Positions 46,212 through 61,286 are shown, numbered from the stretch's first letter. The stretch is DNA of 64,000 bases from Doryteuthis pealeii (GCA_023376005.1 CM042152.1:84240561-84304560), one strand, 5' to 3'. Program-made: numbers and translations. The notes: generated from the letters alone by a model not told the origin.

Positions 46212-46851
46212 TCTTTATTTCTATGTCAGGTGCACCCAACTTATAGTTACTGGAGTTATTGTTTTTGAAATTAACTAGACGAGTCGTAAATCAGTTGGGT
46301 TCCCATTGTAAAATGACCCATGTATATATCGATGATTCTGTTTTGGAAACGGTGACGAATTCTACAAAGCGTTTCATTGTTGTCTCCATTATATCGTCAA
46401 TTTAGATGATTCAACAATTACGTTGAACCGGAATGTCGACCCATAAAAATGAAGGATACAGTTGACAATTGGACAGGAAATTGCTTTATTCACTTAGAAT
46501 ATTTCTAGCGTTAGCTGATGGTATTTCACTGGATGCTGAGTGACAACAAGTCTCCTCAGGTCTCCAGGACTCTTCTGAGTATTCTAGCCGATTGCAGTAG
46601 TGCAGTAGTCTGGACGGTCTCAATTCTTCCTCTGATTTCTAGATCCTCCAGTCTTTTTTCCAAGTTTATTGGGACCGTTCCAAGTGCACCAATTACAATT
46701 GGTATCACTTTCACTCTCATATTCCACACCTTTTTCAATTCTCTGGCAAGGTCCAGGTATTTATCCATCTTTTCATTTTCCTTCAGCTTTACCCTGTGAT
46801 CTGCTGGAACCGCAAAGTCCACCAGTTGACACGTTCTCTTTTTGTTCTTTT

Positions 46852-46884
<33 letters not shown>

Positions 46885-49800
46885 TTAATCAACACTAGGT
46901 ATGGTTTCCTGGCTGGGATAGGGTGATCCGTCTTTATCTCAAAGTCCCAAAGATCAATCTATCATTATTAACACTAGCAAATATAAGCACCCTCCGGGTG
47001 CAAGTATTTTAGTTAAATCTTATAATAAAATATGATATTGAATTAGAAAGGCTAATGAAACTGAATAAGAATGTAGATAAAAAGATTTTGAACAGAGAAG
47101 GTATGATTGAAAAATAGAACAACTTTGAAACTAACACTTCCATCATTTTCTGTTACTCCCGTCTTTCATTGGTAAATTTTCCTAATTTAAAGGGTTTAGT
47201 TAAAATAGGAAGTAAAGAATAATATTACAGTTATTTCTTCTTGTTAAGGGATTTCTTTTAAGATTTATTGAATAGATTTTTGCTCATATTCAATAAGATA
47301 AAACCAAACAATTAGTAATCAATAATACTAAGCATATATTTATTAAAATCAATTTTTTTAGATCAATATGCAAATTAGCTTTCCCATTCATACTGTAAAC
47401 CGCTATTTTGTTGTATATATAAATACAATTGCATGTTATTAGTATGTAGATATGGTTAACAGTATAAATAATGTAAAACAATTTTATTAATAATTGAGGT
47501 TAAAATAAGGATACATTCATGGTGAATGTGACGTCAATTACTAAGGGAATTGTGACTTGAGTAGTCATTTAGTTTCGGTTACAGACAAACAAACACACAA
47601 TCTCCATTATAATAAGATATTGTTCTTTTAATTTTGTTAATTGTTTTAAAATTATTACTGATTCAAATCTTACATTATTGAATTCTTCTTGAAAAACAGA
47701 CTTCAGTGAAAAACCGCCAGTTCTAATTGGTGGTGCTTCCATACGGCTACACCATTTGGACACTTTGTTATTTTTCAACTTTTAAAATTATAATTACTAG
47801 CAAATATATGCACCCTCCGCGTGCCAGTATTTAAGTTTAAATGTAATAAAATATTAGATTAAATCAGAAAGGCTAATGAAACTGAAGAAGAATTCAGATA
47901 AAAAGATTTGAAACGGAGGGGGTATAATCGGAAAATAGAACAACTGAAACTTACTCTTTCATCACTTCCGTTTTTCAATGCTAAATTTTCCTAATTTAAC
48001 TATTTAGTTAAAATAGGAAGTAAAGAATAAAATTACAGTTATTTCTTCTTGTTAATGAATTTCTTTTAGGATTTATTGAAGAGATTTTTACTCATATTCA
48101 TTAAGATAAAACCAAACAATTAGAAATCAATAATACCAAGCACATATTTATTAAAATCAGTTTTTTTTAATATCAATATGCAAATTAGCTTTACGTTTAC
48201 ACTGAAAACTGGTATTTTCTTGTATATATAAATACAATTGCATGTTATTATCATTTAGGTGAGGCCAACAGTATTAATAATGTCAAACAGTTTTATTATT
48301 AATTGAGGTTTAAATAGAAATAGAATCCTGGAGAATGTGACGTAAATAACTAAGGGAATTGTGACTTGAGTAGTAATATAGTTTTGGTTACAGACAGAAA
48401 AACACACAATCTCCATTATAATAAGATGTTTTCTTTCTTTCTTTCTTTCTTTCAGGTCACTGGTTCTATGATAAACTATGTCAAGTCCATTTGTTCAGGT
48501 CGGGGTCGCACCATTTGTAACGGCATTCTACAATTGATGTCATTTGATCTTACTACGGCTACAATGTCCGAAATGGATACCCCACTTTATTCTGGTTTGG
48601 TAATGCATACCTATATATCATTCAGGCAGTCAATAATTCCGGCTTCAGTGAGTGCTCAGGCAACATTTTGGGCAAAGCACATCCGATATGGAGGAAATAC
48701 GAATTCTTTCATTTCAAAATCATCTATTAAAGTCAGTAAGTAAAGAATTTAACATACCTCTAAGTAAAAAAAAAGGGGGGGGTGGAATAAAAAATATTCA
48801 TTAAACACATTAGCGTAATTAATTGTGTATAAGACGCACCATGGTCAGTAAGTAAATCATTTAATTATATAAAAAATGTGACACTGATACTATATTTATA
48901 TTTACCACGTACCCCACGTGTCCGGGTCAGGCACAAGGGCCTTTTAATGTGGGACCACCCACAAGCCGAGACTCATGGGTGGCGTGTGCAAAAAATACGT
49001 TGATCCCGTCGGCATTCCCCCTCAAGTGGACACCTCAGGCAGCGGGCAATAAACCCAGCCGTGCCCCTTTAAATCGAGGGGACAGGTATTCCCAGTGGGT
49101 AGCCCCCTGGGATCAACGCTGTTAATTACAGCAAACCCTGCCGGAGGGGTGGGTGACACTGATACACTAATATTTGCATTTGTTGTTAGAGATAACATCT
49201 TTTACCTTTCTTATTTTGCAGGTTGTTCTGCCGTAGAGATGGAACTTGTATTTGCGATTGATGCCTCTGGTAGCGTTGGTTCACGTAATTTCCAAAAAAC
49301 TCTCGAATTCCTTGAGAAAGTGGTGAAACAGCTACAGATCGCCTCCGATATGACTCGCGTTGCCGTCATCCGCTACGCTAGCAGCTCTTCAATTTCATTC
49401 AACTTAGGCACTCACTCTTCCGTAGCCAGTATGATCAGTGCCATTAGGAGCATCAGGTATACAGGTGGCGGCACCGGTACAGCTGCTGCCATAAAACAGG
49501 CGCAAATGTCCGTCTTCTCAAACGCTCGTCCAAATGTACCTAAGGTGTTTGTTCTGATCACCGATGGTTATTCCAACAGTAGATCATCAACTATTCTAGC
49601 CGCATCTCAACTGAAAAATGACTCCACCACCATCTTCACCATTGGTATTGGTAGTATAAATCCTTATGAGATGCTTGCAGTTGCTTCTCCTCCAGCTTGC
49701 ACGCATTTCTACTCCTTGTCTTCCTACAATGAAATCACCGCTATTATCAGTGAAATACAACGCGAAGCCTGTGAAGGTAAGAAACCATTTTATTCAGCTT

Positions 49801-51792
49801 GTAACTCGTTGCATCCTTACTAGAATCTATTGTAGAGGGGAGGATCAAAGTGTAGTATCTGTTCCAGATTCTATGCTTTGACCCTTGCCTTCTATACCCG
49901 GCCTCGGCTGGGGGTCCAGTGTGCTTCGGCCTCTGGACCGGTAAAGTACAATTAATGGCATCGTTCCAGGGGGACCATCCCCCTGGATCGATGCAATTTT
50001 TATGTGCCCACGTAAAAACGAGACCTTGTGTCCAGCCCTCATAAGTGGGATGAGCAGGCAAATACCCTTACCTTCTATACCCGGCCTCGGCTGGGGGTCC
50101 AGTGTGCTTCGGCCTCTGACCGGTAAAGTACAATTAATAGCATCGATCCAAGGGGCCATCCCCCACCCCAGATCGATGCAATTTTATGTGCCCACGTAAA
50201 AACGAGACCTTGTGTCCAGCCCTCATAAGTGGGATGAGCAGGCAAATACCCTTACCTTCTATACCTGGCCTCGGCTGGGGGTCCAGTGTGCTTCAGCCAC
50301 TGGACCGGTGAGATGGTAAATTAATAGCGTCGATCCCAGAGGGCCATCCCTCCAGGCAATACCTGCCCCCTTGACTTAAAGGGGCAGGGCTGGGTTTATT
50401 GCCCAGCGCCTGAGGCGCCCCCCTTGAGGGGGAATGCCGACGGGATCGACGCAATTTTTCTACCCGCCACCCATGAGTCTCGGCTTGTGGGTGGTCCCAC
50501 ATAAATAGGGTCTTCGTGCCTGACTCGGTACGAGTGGGGTACTGGGAAAATAAACTTACCTTCTATACCTGGCCTCGGCTGGGGGTCCAGTGTGCTTCGG
50601 CCTCTGGACCGGTAAAGTACAATTAATAGCGTCGATCCAGGGGGGGGGCATCCTCCCAGATCGACGCAATTTTTATGCGCCCACGTAAAAACGAGACCTT
50701 GTGTCCAGTCCTCATAAGTGGGATGAGCAGGCAAATACCCTTACTAGAATCTATTACTTTTCAGGGGAGGTAACTAGGTTTTTAAATATAGGAACCCCGG
50801 TTAAATCGAACTTAAAGGACCTAAATTCCACCATCGTATGTCACCCCACCGAAAGAGAAAAAATACCAAAAAATCAGGGAATTAACCAAAGAGCACAGTC
50901 TACACAGCGCCGAAGAGAGAGAGAGAGAGAGAGTAGCTGGATGCATACCTTTCCCAAGGGTATTAGCGCCATGTGAAATGCAGCAGCTTTCGTCCTGGAA
51001 TTGAACTCGGGTCGACGAGTCCATTTCCTACGACTCTAACCATTACACCACGCGATAAAATTAAATGAACTTTTGCGTTGATTGGTTCTCGTGCAAAACA
51101 GATGTGGTATGAATATTTTGGTGTTTATTTATTTATTTATTTCATTTTACTGTTTATTTAAAAATTCATTTAATCTCCAAAGAACTGAAAACATATATCA
51201 GTAACATTATTCTTGGAGCAATATTGTCGTAGATTCATGTTCAATCAAATTCAAGAGACATATCAGTCTTTGATAATCCCTTGTTAAATAGTTCCATTTA
51301 ATGAGGTATATCTAGTTGTGGCCTTTTATAGTCGATGTTAAGATTGGATCTAATTCCACAAGTTCTAGTTTTACAAGGATGTTCACAAAATACCATTTTT
51401 TCTTTCTAGATTTTGTTTTTTCACTGTTTTTCTATATATAGAATATATAGAATATAGAATAATAATTAACACAGCTTAACGCCTCTACCCCAGCCATGGC
51501 TAGTGGAATGAGAACCGGATACCCCCGTGGACTGAAAAAAGGGTTAGGTTCAAAGTTCCGTGATGGCTCCCGATTACGACAAGAAGGTTCCTGAGTCCGA
51601 AAGAAATACCTGAAGACGGCCGGAGGGTATATCAGCCAAAACGTTGTACAGATAACAATGAAGATGAGGACAATAGTCCGAATAACGCAGATAATAGTAA
51701 TCACCAAGCCTCATCTCAAACATTCAGAGAAATTTGCTTCTTTTGTCTGTTTCTTTTTTTTTAAATATTATTATAGTCCTTTTGTATATGTC

Positions 51793-51829
<37 letters not shown>

Positions 51830-54800
51830 GTCCCTACCGAGGTGGCCATGACTTCAGCAACAACAAACTCATCGAACACAAACTCATCGAACACAAATGT
51901 GATTGCTGATGTTCCGATACCAAACGACAATAGTACCAAAACTCAAAATATCATCGTTAAAGTTAATGACACTTCTATAAACAACAGCACTCAAAATATG
52001 ACCAAAATAAAGGTAAGATATTGCGCCCGAGTTAGCTGACTTAAAACAGCTTTTGGTGTAATATTTATACGGTGCCCTTCCAATATGTGATCTACCGAAG
52101 GTTTGTGATCTACTATTGATCTACTATTCATGGCACGTGATCTACTAGGAAAAAAAGAAAACAGGGTTAGGGTTAAGGTTTAGGGTTAGTTTAATGGAGA
52201 AATAATAGGTAATTAGTGGGTAGATCACATTACATATTGATCGCAACGTCTTGTCAGACGACTGCCACATTCATTGTACGTTTGTGGGCCGCGTTCCAAA
52301 AGATCTTTTGTATGGTGAATTAGTCAAAAGCTCCCGATCGATAGGTAGACCACGCCTATGCTTTAAAGATGCCTGTGGGAGAGACATGAGGATATGCTAC
52401 ATTGACACAAACACGTGTCCGTTTGTGGGCTCGTTCATGACTTTTCAATAGTGCCAAAGTGTTGTATATATGCAAGACTTTGGCAGGTAGATCCCACATT
52501 GGAATAGAAACCATTTGGTAGATTCCACATTGGAATAGAAACCATTTGGTAGATCATATATTGGAAGAGCACCATTTACACTTTATCTTTCTGATTCACT
52601 TTTAATGTAATCTAAAAAAAAATGTAAACGCGAGTAAAAAAAAAAAGAAAGTAAAATGTCGCCTGTGATTAAATACCCGATAGATTTGTCGGCTTTGTCA
52701 TATTTTATTGCATTTAAAGATTTTATATTTATCGTAGTATAATTGTTAGAAAGGTAGTCACAAATACACATTACTACCTGAATAGCGAGTTCGAGTCCCC
52801 CTGGATGCCCCATACCTCCGACTGTGTGTCACATCTTACCTGTGATTAACGGGTTCGTTAACCACATAAACAACCATTATTTTTGTAAAATAAGATATGA
52901 CAAGAGCATAACCAATAATTCAAAACCGAAGCGATATTCCTGTGGACATAAATGGTATTATGGTCCCCAACCTTTTTTGCGCCACGGACCGGTTTCATCT
53001 AAGACAATATTTTCACGGACCGGCCTTCATATACTCCGGCCTACATTTGCTCGATAATCGTTAATGGCGTAATCTAATAATAAAATCATCCGCATTGGTC
53101 TTATGTCAAATGCAAACATCAACAGACAATAAACAACCTTTTGTTCATAAATTAATAATCAACAACATCTCTGTAAACAAAAATATTTATTTTAGAACGA
53201 AAATCCTTTCTAATAAGAAATCTTATTATAATGGAGATTGTGTGTTTTTCTGTCTGTAACCGAAACTATATTACTACTCAAGTCACAATTCCCTTAATTA
53301 TTTACGTCAAATTCTCCATGATTTCATTCTTTTAAACCTTCAGTTATTAATAAAAATTGTTTTACATTATTAATACTGTTGACCATATCTACGTACTAAT
53401 AACATGCAATTGTATTTATATATACAACAAAATAGCGGTTTACAGTTTGAACGAGAAAGCTAATTTGCATATTGATATTTAAAATTTTATTTTAATAAAT
53501 ATGTGCTTGGTATTATTGATTTCTAATTGTTTGGTTTTATCTTAAGAAATATAAACAAAAATCTCGTGGATAAATCTTAAAAGAAATTTATTTACAAGAA
53601 GAAATAACTGTAATATTATCCTTTACTTCCTATTTTAACTAAATAGTTAAATTAGGAAAATTTACCAATGAAAGAGGGGAGTAATGGAAAATGATGGAAT
53701 AGTTAGTTTCAAAGTTGTTCTATTTTTTGATTATACCCCCTCTGTTGCAGATCTTTTTATCTGCATTCTTATTCAGTTTCATTAGCCTTTCTAATTTAAT
53801 ATGATATTTTATTATATCAAAACTTAAATACTTGCACCCGGAGGGTGCATATATTTGCTAGTAATTATAATAAAAAAAAAACTCGTTCTGTGCGGCCCGG
53901 TACCTAATAGCCTGCGGTGCGGTAACAGGTCGCGACCCGGTGGTTGGGGACCGCTGCTTTAGCACACTGAGTGAACCGTGTGTTATCAAAATAAAAGAAA
54001 GCCTAATACAACCCAAGAACATCTCCGATAACAACATCGACAAATTGTTCTTAAGAGAAATGAACGTATCAGTTGAAATGATTTCTTTTTTTTTAACTGG
54101 TTGAGAAACTTCTTTGGTTTCATAAGGGCTCCAATAAATGTTCACTCCACAAAAGGCGGAAAGTATAACAACGACATTGAAGCCTTCTTTACTAACTAGT
54201 ATACATCGGGGCCTGTTTAGCTGTGTCGCTTGAGCACCCCCTTCCCCTCTCCCCCCCACACACACACCTAGGAATCGCAAGGTTCCTGGTTCAATACCTG
54301 TCCCCGCCAACTCAGCGTATGAGTAACACAGATTGGGTAATCTGATCTGTGCGGTAAAGTAGAGACCTGGCGGTAGGTGTGGCACTCCACCTCAGTAAAA
54401 ACAATCTCTCTGGTCTAGCGCTAGAGAAAAGTGGATAGACTCCCCTCACTGTCCGGCTGATACCGACAATAGGCCACTGTCAACTTAGACATCGGAGGTG
54501 TTAAACTTGCAAAAACTCTTGGGAATTTGTCCCAATAGAACAACAAACTGGTGTAGGGATACTGAGTTCTCCTATGTATCTATCTAATCCCTCCGTAGCT
54601 CAGTCGGTAGAGCGTTCGGCTAGAAACCACAAGGTTCCTAGTTCGATACCGGCCCTCGCCAACTCAGCGTGTGAGTAGCACGGGGATCTGTGCGGTAAAG
54701 TAAGGAGCTGACGGTAGGTGTGGCGCTCCACTTCAGACACAAAAACAATCTCCTTGGTCTAGCGCTAGTGAAAAGGTGATAGACTCCCTCGCTGATTGGC

Positions 54801-57699
54801 TGATACTGACATTAGGCCATCCCGACGACTTTACTTACTTACGCACATGTTGCGACACGAGATCAAACGAGATGGTAAGCGGAGTACCACTGGTTTAAAT
54901 TCAGTTTTCCTTCTCCTAGACCGATTGATAATTCGGACCATATGGCCTTTAGGCACCCCTTTTGCTTTGCTTATTCATAAGTACATTTTTTCATTTACAC
55001 CGTCAACATCCGGTTGTTTGTTAGGGGTTAGGGTTAGTTTTATAATTAAAAAAAAAAAACTCTAAAAATCGTCTGTTAACAAACAACCGGATGTTTACGG
55101 TGTAAATGAAAAAATGTACTTATGAATAAGCAAAGCAAAAGGGGTGCCTAAAGGTCATATGGTCCGATAATTCTTTATCAAATAGAGATGTGATGTCACA
55201 AGAATAAGTTCAGTTGCACCACACAGGTAACAGTTAGAAATGTAGCAGGTATTTCTACCGCATCCTGCAAAAGATATTCTACTATTGCTTGGTATACTTT
55301 CACAATTACGAACGTATTTTCAATTAGAAGCGGCTACCCAGCATTGCCTGGGTAGAGGAGGGGGAGAAACCCTAGTGTGTTCATTTGTTTACTTTTGAGA
55401 TTTACAAATGCTGGATATTTTTAAGTAGAATTTCAATGCTATTTCTATGTATATTTTAATTTTTAAATATCTTCGAATATAAATCAAATCTTCATAATTT
55501 TTGCACAAAAAGCAAGAACCGGTGATATTTAATGTGTATATATATTTACTTTGTTGTTATATTTTTATAGTTTCCTCTGAACATACATATACACCAACTG
55601 TTTCCTCTGAACATACATACACACCAACTGTTTCCTCCGGACATACATACACACCAACTGTTTCCTCCGGACATACATACGCACCAACTGTCCTTTATAT
55701 ATGTATAGATGAAGTTTGTATGATTTTTTTCTTCTAATAGGTTGAAGTCGTTTGCGGAACAGTGAATATTTATGCTTCCAACACTTTTAACAAACCGAGT
55801 GCAGCTTATTATACCTTCAAAGCTGTTGCCACAGACGGTACCGCCGGTTGGATTCGATCTCCGATATCCAAAAAATTGTACCTCTCACTTGTTTCACAAA
55901 AACGCTTTGATCTGGTAGCGACAGATTGCTCTCAACCTCATTACAACATAAGTTTCAATCCACCAGAGGAAGGTAAGAACAGTTTCACTTTCTGTTTCAT
56001 TGTTTGTTAGGTACCACCAATTTGACCAGTGAAATTGATCCCCCTCCTATATTTAACATAATGAAACTTGCATAAAGGTTAATATTAGCTTCAAAATGTT
56101 TTGTCTATTCAAAAGAAAAAACTTTTTTTTTTTTAAAAACTCCGGATAATTAAAAGAAAATAATTCAGCTTACGAAAATAATGAAAATTAGGAACGTAAA
56201 CAATGTTTACATTTTCGCACCGTTAAATCAATTGAAATTTAACGTAGCCAAAAACAAGTTACGACCAGATGCTTTTTTAAAAATTCTATGAAAAATCAAT
56301 TAATGGTCCGATTTTCACGAAAATTTCCATAATTACTTACCTTTTGATGTAAATATGTCTGAAATAGTTTTTTTAACACAATGAAACTTGCATAAAGGTT
56401 AATATTATCTTGAAAAAGTTTTTTTTTCATTCAAAAGAAGAAACATTTAAAAAAAACAAAAAAACTCCGGATAATTTTTTAAAAAATTCAGCTTACGAAA
56501 ATAATGAAAATTATGACTAGATGCTTTTTAAAAAAATCTATGAAAAATCAATTAATGGTCCGATTTTCACCAAAATTTCCATTACTTACCTTTTGATGAA
56601 AATATGTTTGAAATAGGTTTTTCCTAAAATATATTTGGGGAAATAAGAATATTTTGATTAGATTGACAATACTTACTCGTATTTTCATTTCTTATTTTCT
56701 TACTTTTTACAGGAGTAAAAATAATCTGCCGAGAAAATGGGGTTGATAGAGAGTGTACATCCAGTGACATCAAGCTATCATTTGGCCCACTTTGTAGTAC
56801 GTATATATATATATATTATATATTCTTTTGTGTTATTACACGCAAGCACACACATATTTATTTAAAGAGTATCATCAAAATCATTTCCAACGATTGCAGT
56901 CAAACGGAAAGGCAAATTTTCACTAACTTGTTTACAGAAATCTGGTTGGTTGGTTGGTTGGAGTTTATGGCATGTCAACCCTTGTTGGGTCATTTTATGC
57001 CGAAGAGGCTTTGTTTTATTCATTCTTGATGGGTACTCAATTTTTTAAAACTCAATTTTTAAAACACTTTTAAAAACTTATTTTGTTCTATTTAGCCCAT
57101 AGATAGGACCCTAACAGGTACTACCACTTCCGGTCAGAGTGTACCATGGAGTAATGGTGATGAAGGGGTGTTCTACATTCCCCAGATCTCCAGAAATGGA
57201 ACCTCACCATCAGATAGAGTTTAACGTCATTCCCAGGACATGAAGATCCTCATCCACCGCCTTCTAGCACATATATGATAAAAGAGTTAAGGGTTTTGGG
57301 CTTGCCATAAGGGCAATAGGGTTGGGATAATCATATAGATGCTAGGGCTTGACGTGACCAGCCGATTGATCGAAGGGAGCCACTTCGAAAGAAATCTCTC
57401 ACTCTCTCTCTCTCACTCTCTCACTCTCTCTCTCTCTCTCACTTTCACTCTCTCTCACTCTCACTCTCTCTCTCACTCTCACTCTCTCTCTCACTCTTTC
57501 ACTCTCTCTCTCTCTCTCTCTCTCACTCTCTCACTCTCACTCTCTCTCACTCTCACTCTCTCTCTCTCTCTCACTCTCTCACTCTCTCACTCTCTCACTC
57601 TCTCACTCTCACTTCACTTTCACTCTCTCTCACTCTCTCTCACTCTCTCTCTCTCTCTCTCTCACTCTCTCTCTCTCACTTTCACTCTCTCTCTCTCTC

Positions 57700-57762
<63 letters not shown>

Positions 57763-59402
57763 CAAAGGATTGAAATGACCGTTTTTAAGTTCTTTGTTTC
57801 TGAATGTCCTGCCACTTATGAAATGTTCTAAGTGGGCGCCTCACGTGGCGTAATGGTTATCAAGCTTGATTCGCAAACCATTGTTAGGGAGTTCGATTTT
57901 ACCTGGGCGCTCCATACTTCTGGCCCTCTGAGTTCGATACCGTTCCCCGCCAACTCAGTGTATGAGTAGCACAGATTGGGTAATCTGATCTGTGCGGTAA
58001 AGTGGGAAGATGATGATAGATGTGTCGCTCCACTCAGATGCAAAAACAATCTCTCTATCGCTAGTGAAAAGGGGATAACCCCCTCGTTTGACAATAGACC
58101 GCTCCACCGACTTTACTATATGCAACCCGAGGCATGTAAACAAAAAGATACATGTTGTTCTAAATATTGTTTACAAATGCAGCTCTAGCTAAACTCCGTC
58201 ATTTTGTGCCACTAAATGTTCTGATCCAAGTTTATTATGCCATTTTCCATTCCCATCTCCAATACTGTAATCAAATTTGGGGTCAGCCTAATAGGGGTAC
58301 TTTGATTAATCGTATAACTGTTCTTCAAAACTTTGCTGTGAGACTTATGTCCTTTGTGCCTCCTAGGACATCATCTAACAATCTGTATGCAAATTTGGAG
58401 ATTCTCAAATTTTCTGATATGGTCCATTGTGAAAATATTTTGTTCTTACATAAACTGTTCCACGATAAAATGCCTGTTTCTGTTCAGAATGCTTTTGCAA
58501 TTGACTTCACCCATGCTCATGTCACTCGTGCTGACCAATCTGGTTTGTTTAATTTCCCTATCATCAACACCGTTAGTTTTGGGCATAATTCGATTCGTTT
58601 TAATGCAATTAATTCTTGGAATACTGTTCAGTCGTTATTTTTTGATAAAGAAAAGATGAAGCTTGTTTCAGTAAATTATTTTGTCCTTAAAACACTTTTG
58701 AAAAATCATTTTATTGCCTCTTATAAACAACAGATTTGCATTTAGATTCTCACACGGCTAATTTGTCTCATGATATATATGTATATGTTTACGTTGTGTG
58801 TTTCATGTATCATTTCCTGTGAGCGTCCAAGGGTGGTCATGTCCATGGGATTAGCTTCACGCTATTAGGCATGGCCTCCCTTCAATAGTAGTTTAAACCA
58901 ATAAAGTTTTTCTTTTACTTATATTTTTTTTAATAATTTGTACTACTATTGATTAATAAATTTCTTCTTTCTTTCTTTCTTTCTTTTCTCCATCAATTTT
59001 AAGTAAGACTTTTTTCTATTCTTGTACTCCTTTCGCATACTGCTTGTTCATAGAACATGGTGCATATTTTATCTGTTTGATACACGTTTTTGTATACTTT
59101 TCAATACTAATTGTATGTACATTATGTATATATCAAATGTTTCTGTACGTGTAAAATCAGGTCATTTTTGTCTTTATTGAGCTTATCTTTTAACAGGATT
59201 TGTCGGTAATTTCATTTTTAAAATCCTTGAGAGTTGAGAACTTATCTGTTTACAAACTTTGCCAAAACTTTAACCTCTCCTTGAAAAATGTTTATTCAGT
59301 GAAAGTGGTGTCTGTATAAGATGTTATCAGACTATTGGCATAGATAATTGTTTGGGGTTTATTTATAGGCGATACGTAAATATCCAAATGATATATAAGA
59401 TA

Positions 59403-59437
<35 letters not shown>

Positions 59438-61286
59438 AGAAAATATTTTCAAAAATATAACACAGGATGTTACGATCAGGGGAAACAATTTTATGTGTCA
59501 ATAGTTAAGTATTTCGGTATTAAATCATCATCAGGACACTGTTAAGGAATGTTTTTGTGAGGGACAAAATGAAAAACGTTAAGTGTATAGTGAATGTGAT
59601 GTTATTTAACCGTTAATTTTTATATGTGCGTTTGTTTACGAAAGCTGATGACGTGATCATTGCATGTGCAAAAATGAAAAGAGAAGATCATAGGATGACG
59701 CATGCAGAAACGTGAATAGGGGGAGAATGAAAAAAAAAACCCAAACAATTTTAAATCAATAATACTAAGCATATATTTATTAAAATCAAATTTTTAAGAT
59801 CAATATGCAAATTAGCCTTCCCATTCATACTGTAAACCGCTCTTTTGTTGTATATTTAAATACAGTTGCATGTTATTACTATGTATATATGGTCAACAGT
59901 CTTAATGATGTAAGACAATTTTATTAATAATCGAGGTTTAAATAAAAATAAAATCCTGGAGAATGTGATGTAAATAACAAAAGGAATTGTGATTTGTATA
60001 GTAATATAGTTTCGGTTACAGACGGACAAACCCACAATCTCCATTATAATAAGATATGTAAATACCATTCTCCCCAGACCCGAGTTGTAAATATATAGAT
60101 GCCTGGCATCGGGGCCGAGAGGGGGGGGGTGTAGTGATTCAGGTCTCGCTTTAGTTCGCGGGTCACAAACTCACCGTCCGCAAACTACTTTTCAACGGCA
60201 CGCGTCAGAACAAATTTCGTGACTGTTATTTTTCTAAAACTTGGTAATTTTTTCCTCATCCCTGACCATGCCTCTCCCCATCCCCCTCCAAAGAAAGGGT
60301 ATAATATACCTTAAAGTTTCATTTACTTTCACTTCAAGATCAAAATCTGAAAAAAAGTAGAAATAATTCAATTTTATATGAACTAGCAAAAAAAAAAAAA
60401 AAAAAACGCTCTCCAGGCGGTGTAAAAATTGATTGTTGAAAGATATTGCATGAGGCAGGGAGTAAAAAATTCAGTGTCAGAAGGTTTGTATCATATGTAA
60501 ATAAAATCATCAAATTCATAAAACGAGTACAAAAGAAAACAATATGAAATGGGAACGTAGTTCTGTCCCCGTCAAATAGAATATTGCGCACATCTATTAA
60601 TTATTAATTAAACTAGTACAAAATAAAAAACACACTCCGGGCGATGTAAAAATAGATTTTTGAACCATATTACCTGAGGGGTGGGAATAAAAAATTCAAT
60701 GTCAGCGAGTTTGTACCCTAAGTAAGTAAAATCTTCAAATTCATTAAAGGATTAAAAAATAAAACAATTTGAAATGTAAACTTTAAATATGTATTAAAAT
60801 AAAACAAACTATATATAGATATATAATACCAGTCATGTATTTATTAAAACTTGTTTTTAAAAAAACAATGAGGACTGTCTAATGTTGCATGTTCAAATTT
60901 TGAGTGTATTTATTCTATGTTATGACGATTTGGGGTAATGTGACGTAAGCAGTGACGTAATTTTTGTTACAGACAAAAACCGGAAGCGAATCTCCATTAT
61001 TAATAGAAGATAATTATTTTGAATATTTTATACATAAATTTTACACAAAGTCGTAGGTATTTATTTATTTGTAGACTTTTTAGTTAACCTATTGATACTG
61101 GGAAAAAAAATGACGATTTCTTGTAAATAATTTTCTCGTAAAACTGGATACGTAGATAACTTTAAATATATATTAGAATAAAATAAACTATGTATGAATA
61201 TATTAATACGTGGCATGTATTTATTAAAACTTATTTTTAAAAGCAATAAGGAGCGTCTAACACGCACGCACACACACACACACACA

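Noticed and set aside
45868..46239. 123-codon Leu/Ser/His-rich ORF, minus strand
   Set aside because: GA/GT microsatellite translation.
57339..57773. 144-codon Leu/Ser-rich ORF
   Set aside because: (TC)n microsatellite translation.
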